NCBI GenBank assembly: GCA_038503035.1
Contig: JAVSML010024424.1
Span: 1 to 64,000 of the forward strand
DNA from: Crocodylus rhombifer
Lineage: Eukaryota > Chordata > Crocodylia > Crocodylidae
Length of the DNA stretch: 64,000 bases
Direction: 5' to 3'
The notes beneath the pieces were generated by a model. The model was not told the origin of the DNA. It worked only from the letters and a program-made list of their open reading frames with translations, and ran no database searches. This document shows, piece after piece, positions 1-14,500 of this stretch (within the stretch, counting starts at the first letter, position 1; every line of letters begins with the position of its first letter). A program made the position numbers and the translations under genes.

Positions 1-3581
<3,581 letters not shown>

Positions 3582-4040
3582 AGTATTTTTCCTGGCTCCT
3601 CAGATACTGTCTTTTGTCTTGCGTCATTTGTTCTGGCAGGGAGAAGATGGAGATAATGTTTAGTTACTGTTCCAAGTGCCCCAGTGAATAGTAGTTACAA
3701 ATAAGCTATGTATCCAGCACTCAAGACTTTTAGGCTAATTACATAACAGGGTTAAGGACGCTTAATATTTCTAGGAGGAGCCACATTCGTTACAGCTTGG
3801 AGACAACCAAATGGAAACCAACTTCCTTGAAGATATTTGTAATAACAGGAGGGGTCAAATGACAGTGCTTAACTGCAAAGGCAGCGAGTGGCCTGTTGGT
3901 CACCTGAGAAGTTGAAGCGTTACCTAAATGGATAGCAATCACTGATGTAATTGTGCCAGAAAAAGGGCTTTAGCTTTCTAAACGCATAATGTTTGAGGGT
4001 GAATTTAAAAGTTAAAGCAATGCTACAGGCCTCAGCGCTC

Positions 4041-4329
4041 CAGTTCACTGGGTCTCAACCTTCTTGACTTGAGGCACCACTTGGACGATGCCAGCTCTTA
4101 GTTTTCACTCTGTTTCTTATTACAGATAAGTACAACAGCAATTCTTCTGTTGCAGAGAACTCAGAGAGACCATAACATGGCAGAATATTTTTAACACTTT
4201 GAATTCCTATTTGAAATCTCTGGATTTATCTTGAGAGTCATGCTTGTACACCCAACAGTGCTAACATTGCATGGCACCCTGCAACAGCTTTGAAAATATA
4301 TTAAGACACCCCCAAGCAGAGAATCATTG
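4041..4329. mobile_element. hAT-like non-autonomous DNA transposon, decayed
   Basis: The left end contains GGGTCTCAACCTTCTTGAC and GAGGCACCAC. The right end contains GGCACCCTGCAACAG and GAGAATCATTG. This is the layout of widespread elements whose ends read roughly CAGTGGTTCTCAACC in inverted orientation. The left end carries a small insertion and I see no clear 8-bp duplication, so the boundaries are approximate. Confidence 0.5.
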
Positions 4330-4817
4330 CTCTAATCACATATGAGGGCCCCAATTTTCAGAAATGTGTGGTATTGAAAGAGAAAGGTTGTGAGATTTTA
4401 GCCATATTTTATTTTTATGTGCGTGTGTGTATATGTATTTATATAATCTGTCTGAAATGTATGTTCCTTTTCTGTCCTTTGGAACTAATTCCAGTAAATC
4501 CAATCAGCCCCAAAAAGGATACAATTATATTCAAGGGATTGATAAAGTAAGCAAAGGGCTTGTCAGTTCTTCCCACCAAGTGTTATGATAAGAAAACATA
4601 ACTCAGCGGGCTTTTGTCAATAATTCCCCCTTGTTGCTGAGTATTTCTTCTTTTCTAGTGATTAAAGAATCAGATTATCTTTTCAGATGCAGAATTTTAA
4701 AGGAGACATCTAGATTCTTGCAGCTTGCTCTGCTTTGAGAATTGGGACCTACTGAATAGTTGCTTGTTTCTCTGGAAGAAAACAATAGCTGGCAAAACTT
4801 CAACCGTTAGCTCATGT

Positions 4818-4823
4818 AATAAA
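4818..4823 (+). promoter_or_regulatory. Candidate VCPKMT polyadenylation signal (proximal)
   Basis: AATAAA lies 1.24 kb past the stop codon and is followed within about 15-30 bases by TGTCTTGCACTTGTCTTG, a T/G-rich downstream element. This is the first good signal after the stop codon. No transcript evidence is available here. Confidence 0.5.
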
Positions 4824-6015
4824 ATACTTTAATGTCTTGCACTTGTCTTGAATTGCAAAGTACAAATGCTTTGGCAAAGAATTATAGGATGTGTGTTTTA
4901 TTATAGCATCTGAAAATGTTTGTCCTCTATTGAAACACTGTCTTGGTATCTCTTGCAGGGAAACGTAGCAGATTTTAATTAATAGAAATCTCATCTATCA
5001 ACATAAAAAAGAAGCTACCTCCCTCAAAACCTCTCTCCAAACTGTCCTATGTTGTAATTTCTACAGAACATTTGGGCTGCTAAAACTCTGAGACTAGTGT
5101 TGTCTCAGAGTTGCTTTGTACTTCCCTCATCTGTTGGTATCTCTTTGTTCTTATGTTTAGATTCTGATCTCTTTCAGGCGGGGACCAACTTTTTGTTCTG
5201 TATGTGGACAGTGGGGTTCAGGTCCTTGATCCATGTTATTGACTTGTATCAGTACATTGTTTTGTATCTCTCCAGCTATCTGCATCCATTTTCACACATT
5301 CCAGTGCCTACCCTAGTTTTGATGCTGTCCATCAGATCTCTGGAAACTTGTTAGCATTTGTGTTTTAGGCCTGAATGATATAACAGACACTTTGTACTTG
5401 AAGAGTAATTTTTTTCTGGTTGTCATGACAGAATAGATGCATATCAAGCATTTGAAAACAAATGGGCCATTGAAAACCTGTGTGTTTAAAATATTTTTAC
5501 ATAATTTTTCATCATGAGATCTTTGACCATGTTATCTGATTTCTCTGGCAACAGCTAGAGCTCTGGAGAGAAGAGAGAGATTATAAAATAACACCACAAA
5601 GCAACTGTCTCCAAGCTGTCTGTGACTTGTCTACAGAAGGAGGGTTTGGCGTAAGGTGTAAAGAGAAACTGGGTCAGTCAGGACAGATCCATAGACAGCA
5701 ACCTCCTAAGAAGACAGCCATGATCTCTTGATACCGAGAGTAGCCTCACCGTGGGAGAGTCTGAAATAGGACTCGTGTTTAACTTAGACTGATGATGTCT
5801 CTTGTTACATGTATGAGACAGTGGCTCAGCTGGGAGTGCCACTCCTGAGTTGGTGGTATATGGTGTGCTGAGTACAAAAAACAGATTCAGGGGCTCTGTA
5901 AAGAATCCTGTCAGAGGGGGAGAGCGTGTAGGAACCCACTTTTCCTAAGAGGGAAATTCTTTGTCAGGACTGAGGTCCACTGTAAAACAATCCCAAATAT
6001 CTGTGTATGCTGCTC

Positions 6016-6021
6016 AATAAA
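6016..6021 (+). promoter_or_regulatory. Candidate VCPKMT polyadenylation signal (distal)
   Basis: AATAAA followed by a GTGGGCCTGGGTTGGG-type G/T-rich stretch about 15 bases downstream. It could serve a longer 3' UTR of about 2.4 kb. A further AATAAA occurs at 6818-6823 with a weaker context. Confidence 0.35.
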
Positions 6022-6206
6022 GTATTTCTCTTACGGTGGGCCTGGGTTGGGCTCCAAGCTGCATTTAATCTGTATGTTCGTATTTATGTTGCAGTAGCAT
6101 TTAGAAGGCAGGATGTCAGGCTGTTAGGTGCTGTACAAGGAAAGCAGAGACATGGTCCTTGTCTTACATGAAATGGTTCTGCTTAACTTCACATCTATTT
6201 TTTTTA

Positions 6207-6330
6207 GAGGCAGTTAGCTGTGTTAGTCTGAAGTCAGGCGGAAGATGGAGTAGGGTGGCACTTTGGCAACTAAGTACAGAGGCATGGGCTTTTATACCAG
6301 GCCTTGACTGGCTTGAAGAGATGAAGGATC
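6207..6330 (+). mobile_element. Fragment of a sauropsid interspersed repeat (GTGTTAGTCT type)
   Basis: The run GCAGTTAGCTGTGTTAGTCT, followed by GGGTGGCACTTTGGCAACTAA and GGCATGGGCTTTTATA, resembles the end of a very common turtle/crocodilian DNA-transposon-like repeat. Assignment is from pattern memory of the family and the boundaries are approximate. Confidence 0.45.
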
Positions 6331-7689
6331 AATAAAGAACAAGGCCAACTAGACCCACACTGCCACTGCATCTGCCACTAGTTTGCATTTCTGGCTGAGA
6401 GGAGTCCTTGCTTGGTCTAAGCCCCACTTGAGGGCTCTGGTGAATTTGTTACCCCTGATAAAGCTGAATAGCAAGCCTTTTATTAGGCCTGTTTGCTGAT
6501 TTCTGACACTGGCTTCTGCTTACTGCCCATCAAAGCATTCCTTGCATTCAGCAGAGCTGCATAATCCTTGGCTCTGCAGCAAGGCCAAGGTGGCTTGTGT
6601 TCTTGTGGTAGGTGTCTTTGCAACGCGTGCTCTAGCCTCTGATAAAAGGCACTCGCTCCGTTAAGCTTCGTCTAAACAAAGTTACTGACATGGTTCTACT
6701 CACAGATGCTCCTTGTGCTGATGCTGAGTACAGCTGAGATGGAGACAGGACTTCTCAGGGCATCAGACACTCTGTGGTAACTGCGTGTGTGCACGCTCTT
6801 TCCCTGCAGTAAATGAAAATAAAACTGGAGTAACTTGGCCATCTGTCATTGAATCCTGTTGCTGTGGGTTGGCTTCCTTTCTGTTGCTGGGTGGTAATGG
6901 CATATGAATTGGTGAATACTACAGTATGGCTGATCTGTGGTAAATTCCATCACCCCCTAGTCTGGTCCATAATCTCCCTGAATTCTGCAGTGTCTGTCTG
7001 GGGAGATGTACTAGTATGACTGTAACCATGTAACTATGTAGGTCCATCTCTGAGTAGCCATTCAAATTTAATTCTGCTCCCATTGAAGTCTAACTCCAAG
7101 CTTTTTTTGGAAATTCCATCCAGGGTGGCTAGGGGAACATGGAAGGTAGTAGCAGTGGTAAATGAACATGCCTCCCAAGTTGCGTGGCACTTGTGTTCTC
7201 TTCCCATAAAAGTCCTCGGTCACTCTGGTTGAATGGCAGTTTGTCTGGGTACTAAGAGCTTCCCTGGCTAATCCAGGACTGGAAACAGCATTTTCAACAA
7301 CCTTGTTTAAATGAAGTGGACTAATGTCCTTTGAAATTTTAAGTGTCACTATTTTTCTTATTGCAAGAGTTCAGCTTTCTAAAAAAAAAAAAGTATTAGG
7401 AAAAGATAGTGCTGCTCCTATAACCCCCCTCTCCATTTAACTGCTTTTCAGCATCTTTTCTTCCTCCAGTGTCTGTAACCTCTGAATTGTGATTTCCTGG
7501 TTAGAAAATAAGAAACTGTGAACACTGCTCTTTTACAGGGAGTGAGAAATTTCTGTTACACCCACACATACTCTTTAAATGTTAAAGTACAAGCAATTTC
7601 ACTTGCTGACAGGAAGAGATGTTAAAACACAGCTAGCTGTTTGACAGATCTTTAAAAACTGGGTTGCAGTAAAGGACTAGCCTGTCAGT

Positions 7690-7789
7690 GGGCGTATCTA
7701 CACTTGTGTATTAATGTGACACAATAAACTCTGGCGCTTATGCCACCGGTGTTTATTGCTCCTTGATTGCCACGTCTACGTGTGTGCCC
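7690..7789. mobile_element. 100-bp MITE with GGGC...CTACAC-type termini
   Basis: The left end is GGGCGTATCTACACTTG and the right end, inverted, is GGGCACACACGTAGACGTG, giving imperfect terminal inverted repeats. The interior folds: CAATAAAC at about 7721 pairs with GTTTATTG at about 7751, with TGGCG/TGCCA next to them. No coding capacity and no clear target duplication. The ends resemble those of the element at 56125-56368. Confidence 0.5.
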
Positions 7790-7849
7790 AGGACCACAGC
7801 ACATCGAGTCGGGTCAGAGCAACCCTGGCTGGCAGGAGGCCCAGGGGGT

Positions 7850-8077
7850 CAGCCTGTCAGCCCAGGCACTCTTCAGTCTGGAGAACTGCAGGCTCTGGGG
7901 GGACCTGGTTGCTACCTACAAGTATGTAAGGGGTATGCATCAGGATCTGGGGGAATGTCTGTTCACCAGAGCACCCCAAGGTAAAACAAGGACCAACGAT
8001 CATAAACTCCTACAACACTGTTTTAGACTGGACATAAGAAAAAATTTTACAGTCCAAGCCCCCAAGACCTGGAATAG
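7850..8077 (+). mobile_element. Older CR1 LINE 3' part, 5' half of an interrupted copy
   Basis: The translation reads WGDLVATYKYVRGMHQDLGE, then LFTRAPQGKTRTNDHKLL, then FRLDIRKNFTVQAPKTWN. This is the C-terminal end of the CR1 ORF2 (reverse transcriptase) protein. The copy stops abruptly at 8077 where an opposite-strand CR1 begins, and resumes at 9406. The 5' boundary is uncertain because the element is decayed. Confidence 0.8.
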
Positions 8078-9405
8078 TTTCATAGTTTGTAGGGTTGGAA
8101 GGGACCTGAGCAGATCATCTAGTCCGACCCCCTGCCATGGCAGGAAAGAGTACTGGGGTCAAACGACCCCAGCAAGGTGTTCATCTAACCTCCTCTTAAA
8201 GCCCCCCAGGGTAGGAGCCTGCACCACTTCTCTTGGAAGCTGGTTCCAGACCCTAGCTGCCCTGACCGTGAAGTAGTGCCTCCTGATGTCTAACCTAAAT
8301 CTACTCTCTGCCAGCTTGTGACCGTTATTCCTGGTCACTCCTGGCGGTGCTCGGGGAAACAGTGACTTCCCCAGTGCCTGGTGGTCCCCCCTGACTAGTT
8401 TATAACAGGCCACAAGATCCCCCCTCGGCCTTCTCTTCTGGAGGCTGAACAGGTTCAGGTCCCGCAGCCTCTCCTCATAGGGCCTGCCCTGCTGACCCCT
8501 GACCATATGAGTGGCCTCCTCTGGACCCTCTCCATGCTGACCACATCCCTCCTGAAGTGCGGCACCCAGAATTGAATGCTGTACTCCAGCTGTGGCCTGA
8601 CCAGTGCCGCATGGAGGGGGAGGATCACCTCCCTGGACCTGCTCAAGATGCATCTGTGGATGCATGCCAAGGTGCGGTTGGCCTTCCTGACCGCGTCCCC
8701 ACACTGCCGGCCCATGTTCATCTTGGAGTCAATGATGACCCCCAGATCCCTTTCTGCCTCCGTGCTGACGAGGGGAGTTCCCCAACCTGTAGGTATGGTG
8801 CCGGTTGTTCCTCCCGAGGTGCAGCACCTTGCACTTGTCTGTGTTGAAGCCCATCCTATTCTCGTCCGTCCACCCTTGTAACCTGTCGAGGTCTGATTGT
8901 AGCCTGTTGCATCCTTCCAGTGTGCCCACGTCCCCCCACATCTTAGTGTCATCAGCAAATTTGAACAGGGTGCTTTTTACCCCCTCATCCAAATCGCTGA
9001 TGAAGATGTTGAACAGTGCGGGCCCGAGGACCGAGCCCTGTGGGACCCCACTGCCCACGTCCTTCCAGGCTGAGAAGGACCCATCCACCACCACCCTCTG
9101 GGTACGGCCCTCCAGCCAGTTGGTGACCCATTTGACTGTGTGGGTGTCTACACCACAGCCCCCCAGTTTCTTAATGAGAACGGGGTGAGAGACAGTGTCA
9201 AAAGCCTTCCGGAAGTCCAGGAAGATTATATCCACTGCTACCCCTGCATCTAACGATCTGGTGATTTGATCGTAAAAGGCCACCAGGTTGGCCTGGCAGG
9301 ACCTGCCACTGATGAACCCGTGTTGGCTGCCCCTAAGCATGCAGTCCCCTGCTGGCCCCTCCTGGATGTCATCTTTCCCTGCAGGGTTCCCTGCAGGCCC
9401 TCCTA
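8078..9405 (-). mobile_element. CR1 LINE, 5'-truncated, inserted into an older CR1
   Basis: Reading from 9405 to 8078 on the minus strand, the element encodes reverse transcriptase and then the CR1 C-terminal tail. Visible pieces are [57 protein letters not shown], the catalytic-site motif FADDTKM, then [33 protein letters not shown], and FRLDIRRHYFTVRAARVWNQ ending LDEHLAGVV with a stop. At least two frameshifts break the frame (near 8740 and 8460), so it is dead. The endonuclease domain is missing. The 3' end is at 8078. AATAG occurs at both edges (8073-8077 and 9406-9410), a possible short target duplication. Confidence 0.92.
8729..9340 (-). pseudogene. CR1 reverse transcriptase domain remnant
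   Basis: This is the longest intact frame of the inserted CR1. It begins inside the palm/fingers region and includes LDFRKAFD (catalytic Asp A-motif region), PQGSVLGP, and FADD (YADD-box equivalent, C motif) followed by [20 protein letters not shown]. The reading then leaves frame by an indel after HHTYRLGNS. It is a LINE-encoded fragment and not a host gene. Confidence 0.9.
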
Positions 9406-9567
9406 AATAGACTCCCTCCAGGCACCTACTCTGGACTTATTCAAGAAATACTTGGATGCTTATCTTGCTGGGGTCCTTTGACCCCAGCTGACTTCCTGCC
9501 CCTGGGGCAGGGGGCTGGACTTGATGGTCTTTGAGGTCCTTTTCAGCCCTAGCGTCTATGAATCCTA
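9406..9567 (+). mobile_element. Older CR1 LINE 3' tail, second half of interrupted copy
   Basis: The older + strand CR1 continues across the insertion. ACCTGGAATAG at its left edge joins ACTCCCTCCAGG here, restoring a TWNRLPP-like reading. It then has GGACTTATTCAAGAAATACT ([13 protein letters not shown] with indels), CTTATCTTGCTGGGGTCC, the typical 3' UTR phrase GGCTGGACTTGATGG and a short TATGAATCCTA end. Confidence 0.78.
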
Positions 9568-10204
9568 AAGAGACATGGGAAAATGGGGCTGCTTAAAGAG
9601 ACTTTTCAAGAAAGGGCAGCAAAACATCTTTCCTCCTCCCGAGCCACCTTAGATGGGTTGCATTGCTGTTGTGACTGTGGCATGGGACACGGGTGCCTCC
9701 TGTACACTTGAGTTCTGCTGTGGGGAAGCAGATTGGTTTCTGCTTGATCCATCTTGAAACTCACTTTCAGCAGGTTTAGCTAACACCTTTGTTTAAAAAT
9801 AAGTCTGGCTGCTAGAGCTTTGTGTAGCCTGGGTCTGGACCTTTTTTAAACAAAAGCATTGGCTAAACCTGATGAAACAAAGTGCATTTTCTCTAAGAAG
9901 AAAAGGAGGTATTCCTCAGCCAGCTTCCACAGTGGGTCTATGTATGGATTCTTCCCCCCGTGAGAAAATAAAATGCCTAGAGCATCCAAATCTGAAGCAA
10001 GCTTGTAAATTAGCTTCTTCTCCAAATCCAGAATGGTAAGTGGAAGAGATTAGCAGAGCTGGGGGACACAAGTTATGCTAGCTACAGGCCCATCTGTTCT
10101 GTCTGGGTGTTAAGTAGAGAGGTGTTAAGTAGCCAAGGGCAGTATCTTCTTTTGGGCTGAAAGACGGGAGGCTCCTGTAGGTTGCTTATAAAGTGAGACC
10201 ATGG

Positions 10205-10253
10205 CAAGGCTCCTTTCTGTCCGTTGCCTGCCAAGGCTCCTTTCTGTCCATTG
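10205..10253 (+). repeat. Two-copy tandem repeat, 27-bp unit
   Basis: CAAGGCTCCTTTCTGTCC occurs at 10205 and again at 10232, each followed by [G/A]TTG. The second copy is shorter by a few bases. It looks like a simple local duplication. Confidence 0.75.
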
Positions 10254-11499
10254 AGTGTCCTGCACAGCAGAAAGGAGTCAAGATCTCCTCTACTTTGAAA
10301 CTCCATCATTCAAACGTCGTCTAAGCATGCATTCACAATAATTTGTCACATTTTATGTTTTTTTAGGCTCAGTAAGTTGCATTTCAAGTTTGGGGGCTGT
10401 TTCTCAATAACCTAAATAGTAACCGACCATATCGCTGTGTAACTGAGCTGGCCTAAGGCTGTGCCTCCTCTAGCCGTTGTTGGTGGCTAAACTTTAAATG
10501 TAGCCAGATGTAATGCATCAACTGGCAGGACAGTTTGACAGTGGAAAACAACAGAAGATCAGCTATAGACATCCTTTGGATCTCGGTTGTATGCACTGGG
10601 CCTATTCTTGAAAATAATATTTCCTTTGATTTGTGCAGAGCATAAACTGTAGCAATAATATTGTTCATTGAACGCACACCTAAACACTAAATCGTACCTG
10701 GTTACGTACTTCGTATCAGTATGCAGCCTTCTTGCAACAGACGTGGATTTATCTAAGGCCCCAGGAGAGCTTTGCTGAACTCTTTGCTACCCTAACATGT
10801 ACAGAAGTACCAGTAGCTCAGGTAAGTCTCTGTGGGCTGCCACTCACTTTGAACTGTGGCAGAGGTTATCTCCACGGCTTCCTGTACTGCACCGCTGTCC
10901 CTGTAGATGGCGCAGCTTTACTTCCATTGTGTAACACTTCACACAACAAGTGTTTTAAAAGTAGAAACTCTTTGATCTGGGTTCAAGTTTAGGTGAACTG
11001 AAATCTTATAAGAAGTTCTTGCAGATCCCAGATCATTAAGAGCCGGCTGCACTTGGGCATGCTTAAATGTAAATGTCGATGATTTAAACTTATTCTGAAC
11101 TAGTTCTTTTTTCACTTAACTACCAGTTCCCCTCTGGGTTTATTTCCTCACTCACACTTGATGCTTTTGAGCATGAAGCAGTGCAGGTTTTGGTGCTGTA
11201 AGTAGCTGAACTAGTGCACAAATGCAAATGTCTGAGCTTTGGTTGTGACAGGCTTAAAATATACATAGTGCATCTTTGAGAGAGATTTATAACTGAAATG
11301 TGTTATCAGCAAGGGTCCATCAATGATTTGAATACTCTAAAATGAAATTAGCACCAGACCTTAGCTATATTAAAACTTTTCTAGTCAAAAAGTTAATTAA
11401 TACATGCAAAAGGTCATGCCAGACTGCATCCATTGCCCCTCCGCAAGACTAATGCAGATGCATCCCTCCAACCTTTCTTGAAGTTTTTTCAGTTCTGTT

Positions 11500-11568
11500 T
11501 TTAAAAGACATGCAGGCAGGTGACCTTTGAGGTCTCTTTCAATTCCATGATTGTAAGACTGCTCTCGA
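11500..11568 (+). mobile_element. CR1 3' tail fragment
   Basis: GCAGGTGACCTTTGAGGTCT followed by CTTTCAATTCCATGATTGTA matches the final 3' UTR pattern of CR1 elements (TTGAGGTCCCTTCCAACTCTATGATTCTA type). Only the last part is visible. Confidence 0.5.
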
Positions 11569-14500
11569 ATCAAGTCCCCAGCCTACTAATGATACAGGTG
11601 AGGTGGTAACTCAAGTACTTTGGTGCTTGTGTTCAGTGCCTGAACACCCACATCATGGAGGAGTTTGGCAGTGAAGCAGCTAAAATCCAGCCAATCCTAT
11701 TACAGCAGCATCTATTTTTTTACAGGATGTGTTTTTCTTTTTAACTTCTCATTTTGATGCTAAATGGCTATGGCAAAATTTAATTGTTCAAATAAGATGC
11801 TTGCTTTTACTTGCTTCCCATTTATCACCTGTTTACCAGTGCTGTCATTGAGAATCGTTAGCTTTTTCACTTAAACACTCTTGTTTTATGCAGCAGGTGA
11901 TATGGAGGATTTTGTGCCATCTCAGTATTGGCATTTAAGGAAACGCAAGGCTTAAAAAGCAGCATGGCTTGCAAAAGATGCAAGAATATGTCTGCTTACC
12001 AAGATCGCTTTAAAGACTTTGATCCAGGAGCACACAGATGGCAGAAGATGGAAGGAAAACTCTAAAGAAGGAGATTGGGACTGGGTTTGGTTGTTCCCTT
12101 TTTGCTTTTGAAATCCTGTTCGATCAATTCCACAATAAATATCTGAGGATGAGATGTTTTGCGCATGGGTCCCAATTTAGCAAAGCAGTTCAATGTACAT
12201 CCCTAAGTGAGCAAAACACCCAGGACATGGTGAAGTGCTCTGCCAAATCTGAACTTTGTTTGGATGGATTATCAGAGGCGGGTGATGCCCAGTTCTCAGT
12301 GACTTCATTTGACCCTGAAGATATGCAGCTTCGCATAGGATTGGGCTTACCAAAAATGCAAACCATGAACTGCTGCAATGCATCTCTGGGACTGGAAACG
12401 CAGCACCAGGCGTTAGACTGTGTCATGACTGACAGGTGCACTGATGCAAGAATATGCAGCTGTCTGCTCCCTTCCCGCCTCCAGCAAGTGCCGGCTTACA
12501 TAGCATCTTCCTGGTACTGCACATGCTGCACATGGATGTAGTCCTATCTACACTGGTTTCATTCTCTTCTATTTCTTTCCATTTTTGTACATGCCTACCT
12601 CTTCCTGTACTAGGTCAGGAAATGACTTGTGCCATCAGCAGTTTGGCTTGTTTTTAATAAACTTCTTTCTGCCTCAAGGTTTTATACTGGTGCCTGATCA
12701 CCTTCCAGAGTAGCAATAGTGAAGCCCTTTGTGCATGTCAGAGTCTATACCTCTTTTCCCTTTCCGGGATCAATGGTCTGTACGAATTGGGTTTAGGTTG
12801 TTTAGATTTTATTAATTTCTTCCATTTATGTTGTTTTGGGGCATTTTTTTGGTAGGCTGGAGTTAAAAAAGGGTTGTCCCCATTGGGAATCTCATTAGAA
12901 AGGCATCGCTTTAGAACTGCACATTACTAAAACCAAAATATATTAAATACTTCCAGCCTAAGTTCCTGGTTATGTTCAAAAGCTGAGTAGGTTTATTTGC
13001 TTCATGTTTTGCTAACACGGGGTTTACAATGTAGTGTCTCTCCTCGTACTGGTGTGGGTTGTTCACAGAGAAGTTTGTTTCACTGCTTTCATTGTCCGTC
13101 TGCTTGCCCATGTTTTCCTTTAGATCAGGGGTTGGTCAGCTTCTAAAACCTGTGCTAAGGCTCTTCGGAGAAATATGGCTCAATTTCTTTTCCAGAGTGC
13201 TCTCCACTCATTGGAAGGTAAAGTGAAAGGAAAACTAGTCTGGTGGGATGTAGATGCCAAGGTTGTAGCCATCTGTACGAGACACATTGCTAATGCTTCA
13301 GGAATGGCAGGCATCTTACATTTGGATTCAGATCAAAGTCTGCCTTGGCAGGTGGCTCCCTCTCACTTATGCTTTTTGAGCAACACCAGGCTTGTCTCCC
13401 AGTGACAGTAATGTAAATGGCTTTGGCATGTCCTGCTTCTGATCCTTGCCTATATTATTTATCCTCTGCTCCTGTGGTTAACATAGCCTTTAACTTCCAG
13501 TTACCTAAAGCAAAGTGGAGAGAATGACGCCCTACAAATGCAGCTCAGTCTCCATGTGAACACTGTCTAAAGCATCCCAGGTAACTCTGGCAGTGAGAAC
13601 CAGCCACAGGATCTGCCATGTGCTTTTCTGTCTCAGTAGCTGTAGCTTCAGTGGCTTGCAGATGCCAGGGGTATGGCAAGTTGTTTTGGAATATGGCTTT
13701 GGTGGGGAAAATCAGTTGTGATAAAGGTCTGAAACATACATAGCACTGGATTTGATGGCATGGTGTGATTCTTCCTAGGTGGAGTACAGGGGGAATTAAA
13801 AAGGGTGACAATTACTTGCTGCTAAGACTGAAAAGCGAGTTCTGTTCCATAGGCTAAGGAATGGCATTTGGATCAAGCGGGCTGCAATCACTTCACGTGC
13901 AAGGTCCTTGAGCTAACAGGGTGTTCAAAACAGCAGGTGACTACGAAAATATTAACACAGCAGGATCGTGGCTCTAAAGAAGCCACCAGGGCTCATTTCA
14001 AAGGTATCCTCTCATTTCGGTTCTGTCTTTAAGTAACTTTTCATTGTTTCTGTGGCATGCAGATTAGTGTGTTTTCGGGTTTGGAGTGAGGACTTCTTAT
14101 TTTGGGCATGGAGGAGTTGTGGAAACAGACCAGTTGTCATGAAAGGTTGGACCTTGCTCCCACTGATTTTAATTGGAAACATGATTGAGTCCTCAATCAA
14201 CAGGAAAATTATTTAATAACTCTGTAATTGCTTCATTTATTTGCAGTAGGCATCCTTAAAAGCCTGCAATTTAGTGCTTTGCTTTACTTGTGTTCTTTCC
14301 TTTAGCTCATATGGAGAATTTTTGCAAATGTTACAGTAAGAGCACCCGGTGTAAGTTATAAAGCTGGCAGTGCATGCTAACGTTTCAATCAATATTTGCA
14401 TTCTGTATTTCTTAGGTATCCTGTTGAAACAAAGGAGAGACTTAATGAACGGAGATTGAACGTTTGTATATGCCCTTCATGTAAATCAATTGCAACATCA

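Larger units (their letters stand above)
3582..7689. other. VCPKMT 3' UTR and AT-rich intergenic DNA, no gene seen
   Basis: No open frame here resembles a known protein, and the longest are under about 95 codons. The stretch holds the candidate polyadenylation signals, one hAT-like element (4041-4329) and a repeat fragment (about 6207-6330). A CTCCCATTGAAGTC phrase near 7078 is common in sauropsid interspersed repeats. Confidence 0.6.

Noticed and set aside
8159..9340. Possible host gene with reverse transcriptase-like domain
   Set aside because: Frameshifted CR1 LINE with typical 3' UTR; not a domesticated gene.
12038..12541. 167-codon open frame followed by AATAAA at 12656
   Set aside because: No domain or homologue recognised, repeat-like phrases inside, and no coding-like partner exons; the polyadenylation signal is a common chance hexamer in AT-rich DNA.
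13120..13200. CAGGGGTTGGTCAGC resembling a hAT terminus
   Set aside because: No inverted partner end or target duplication found nearby.
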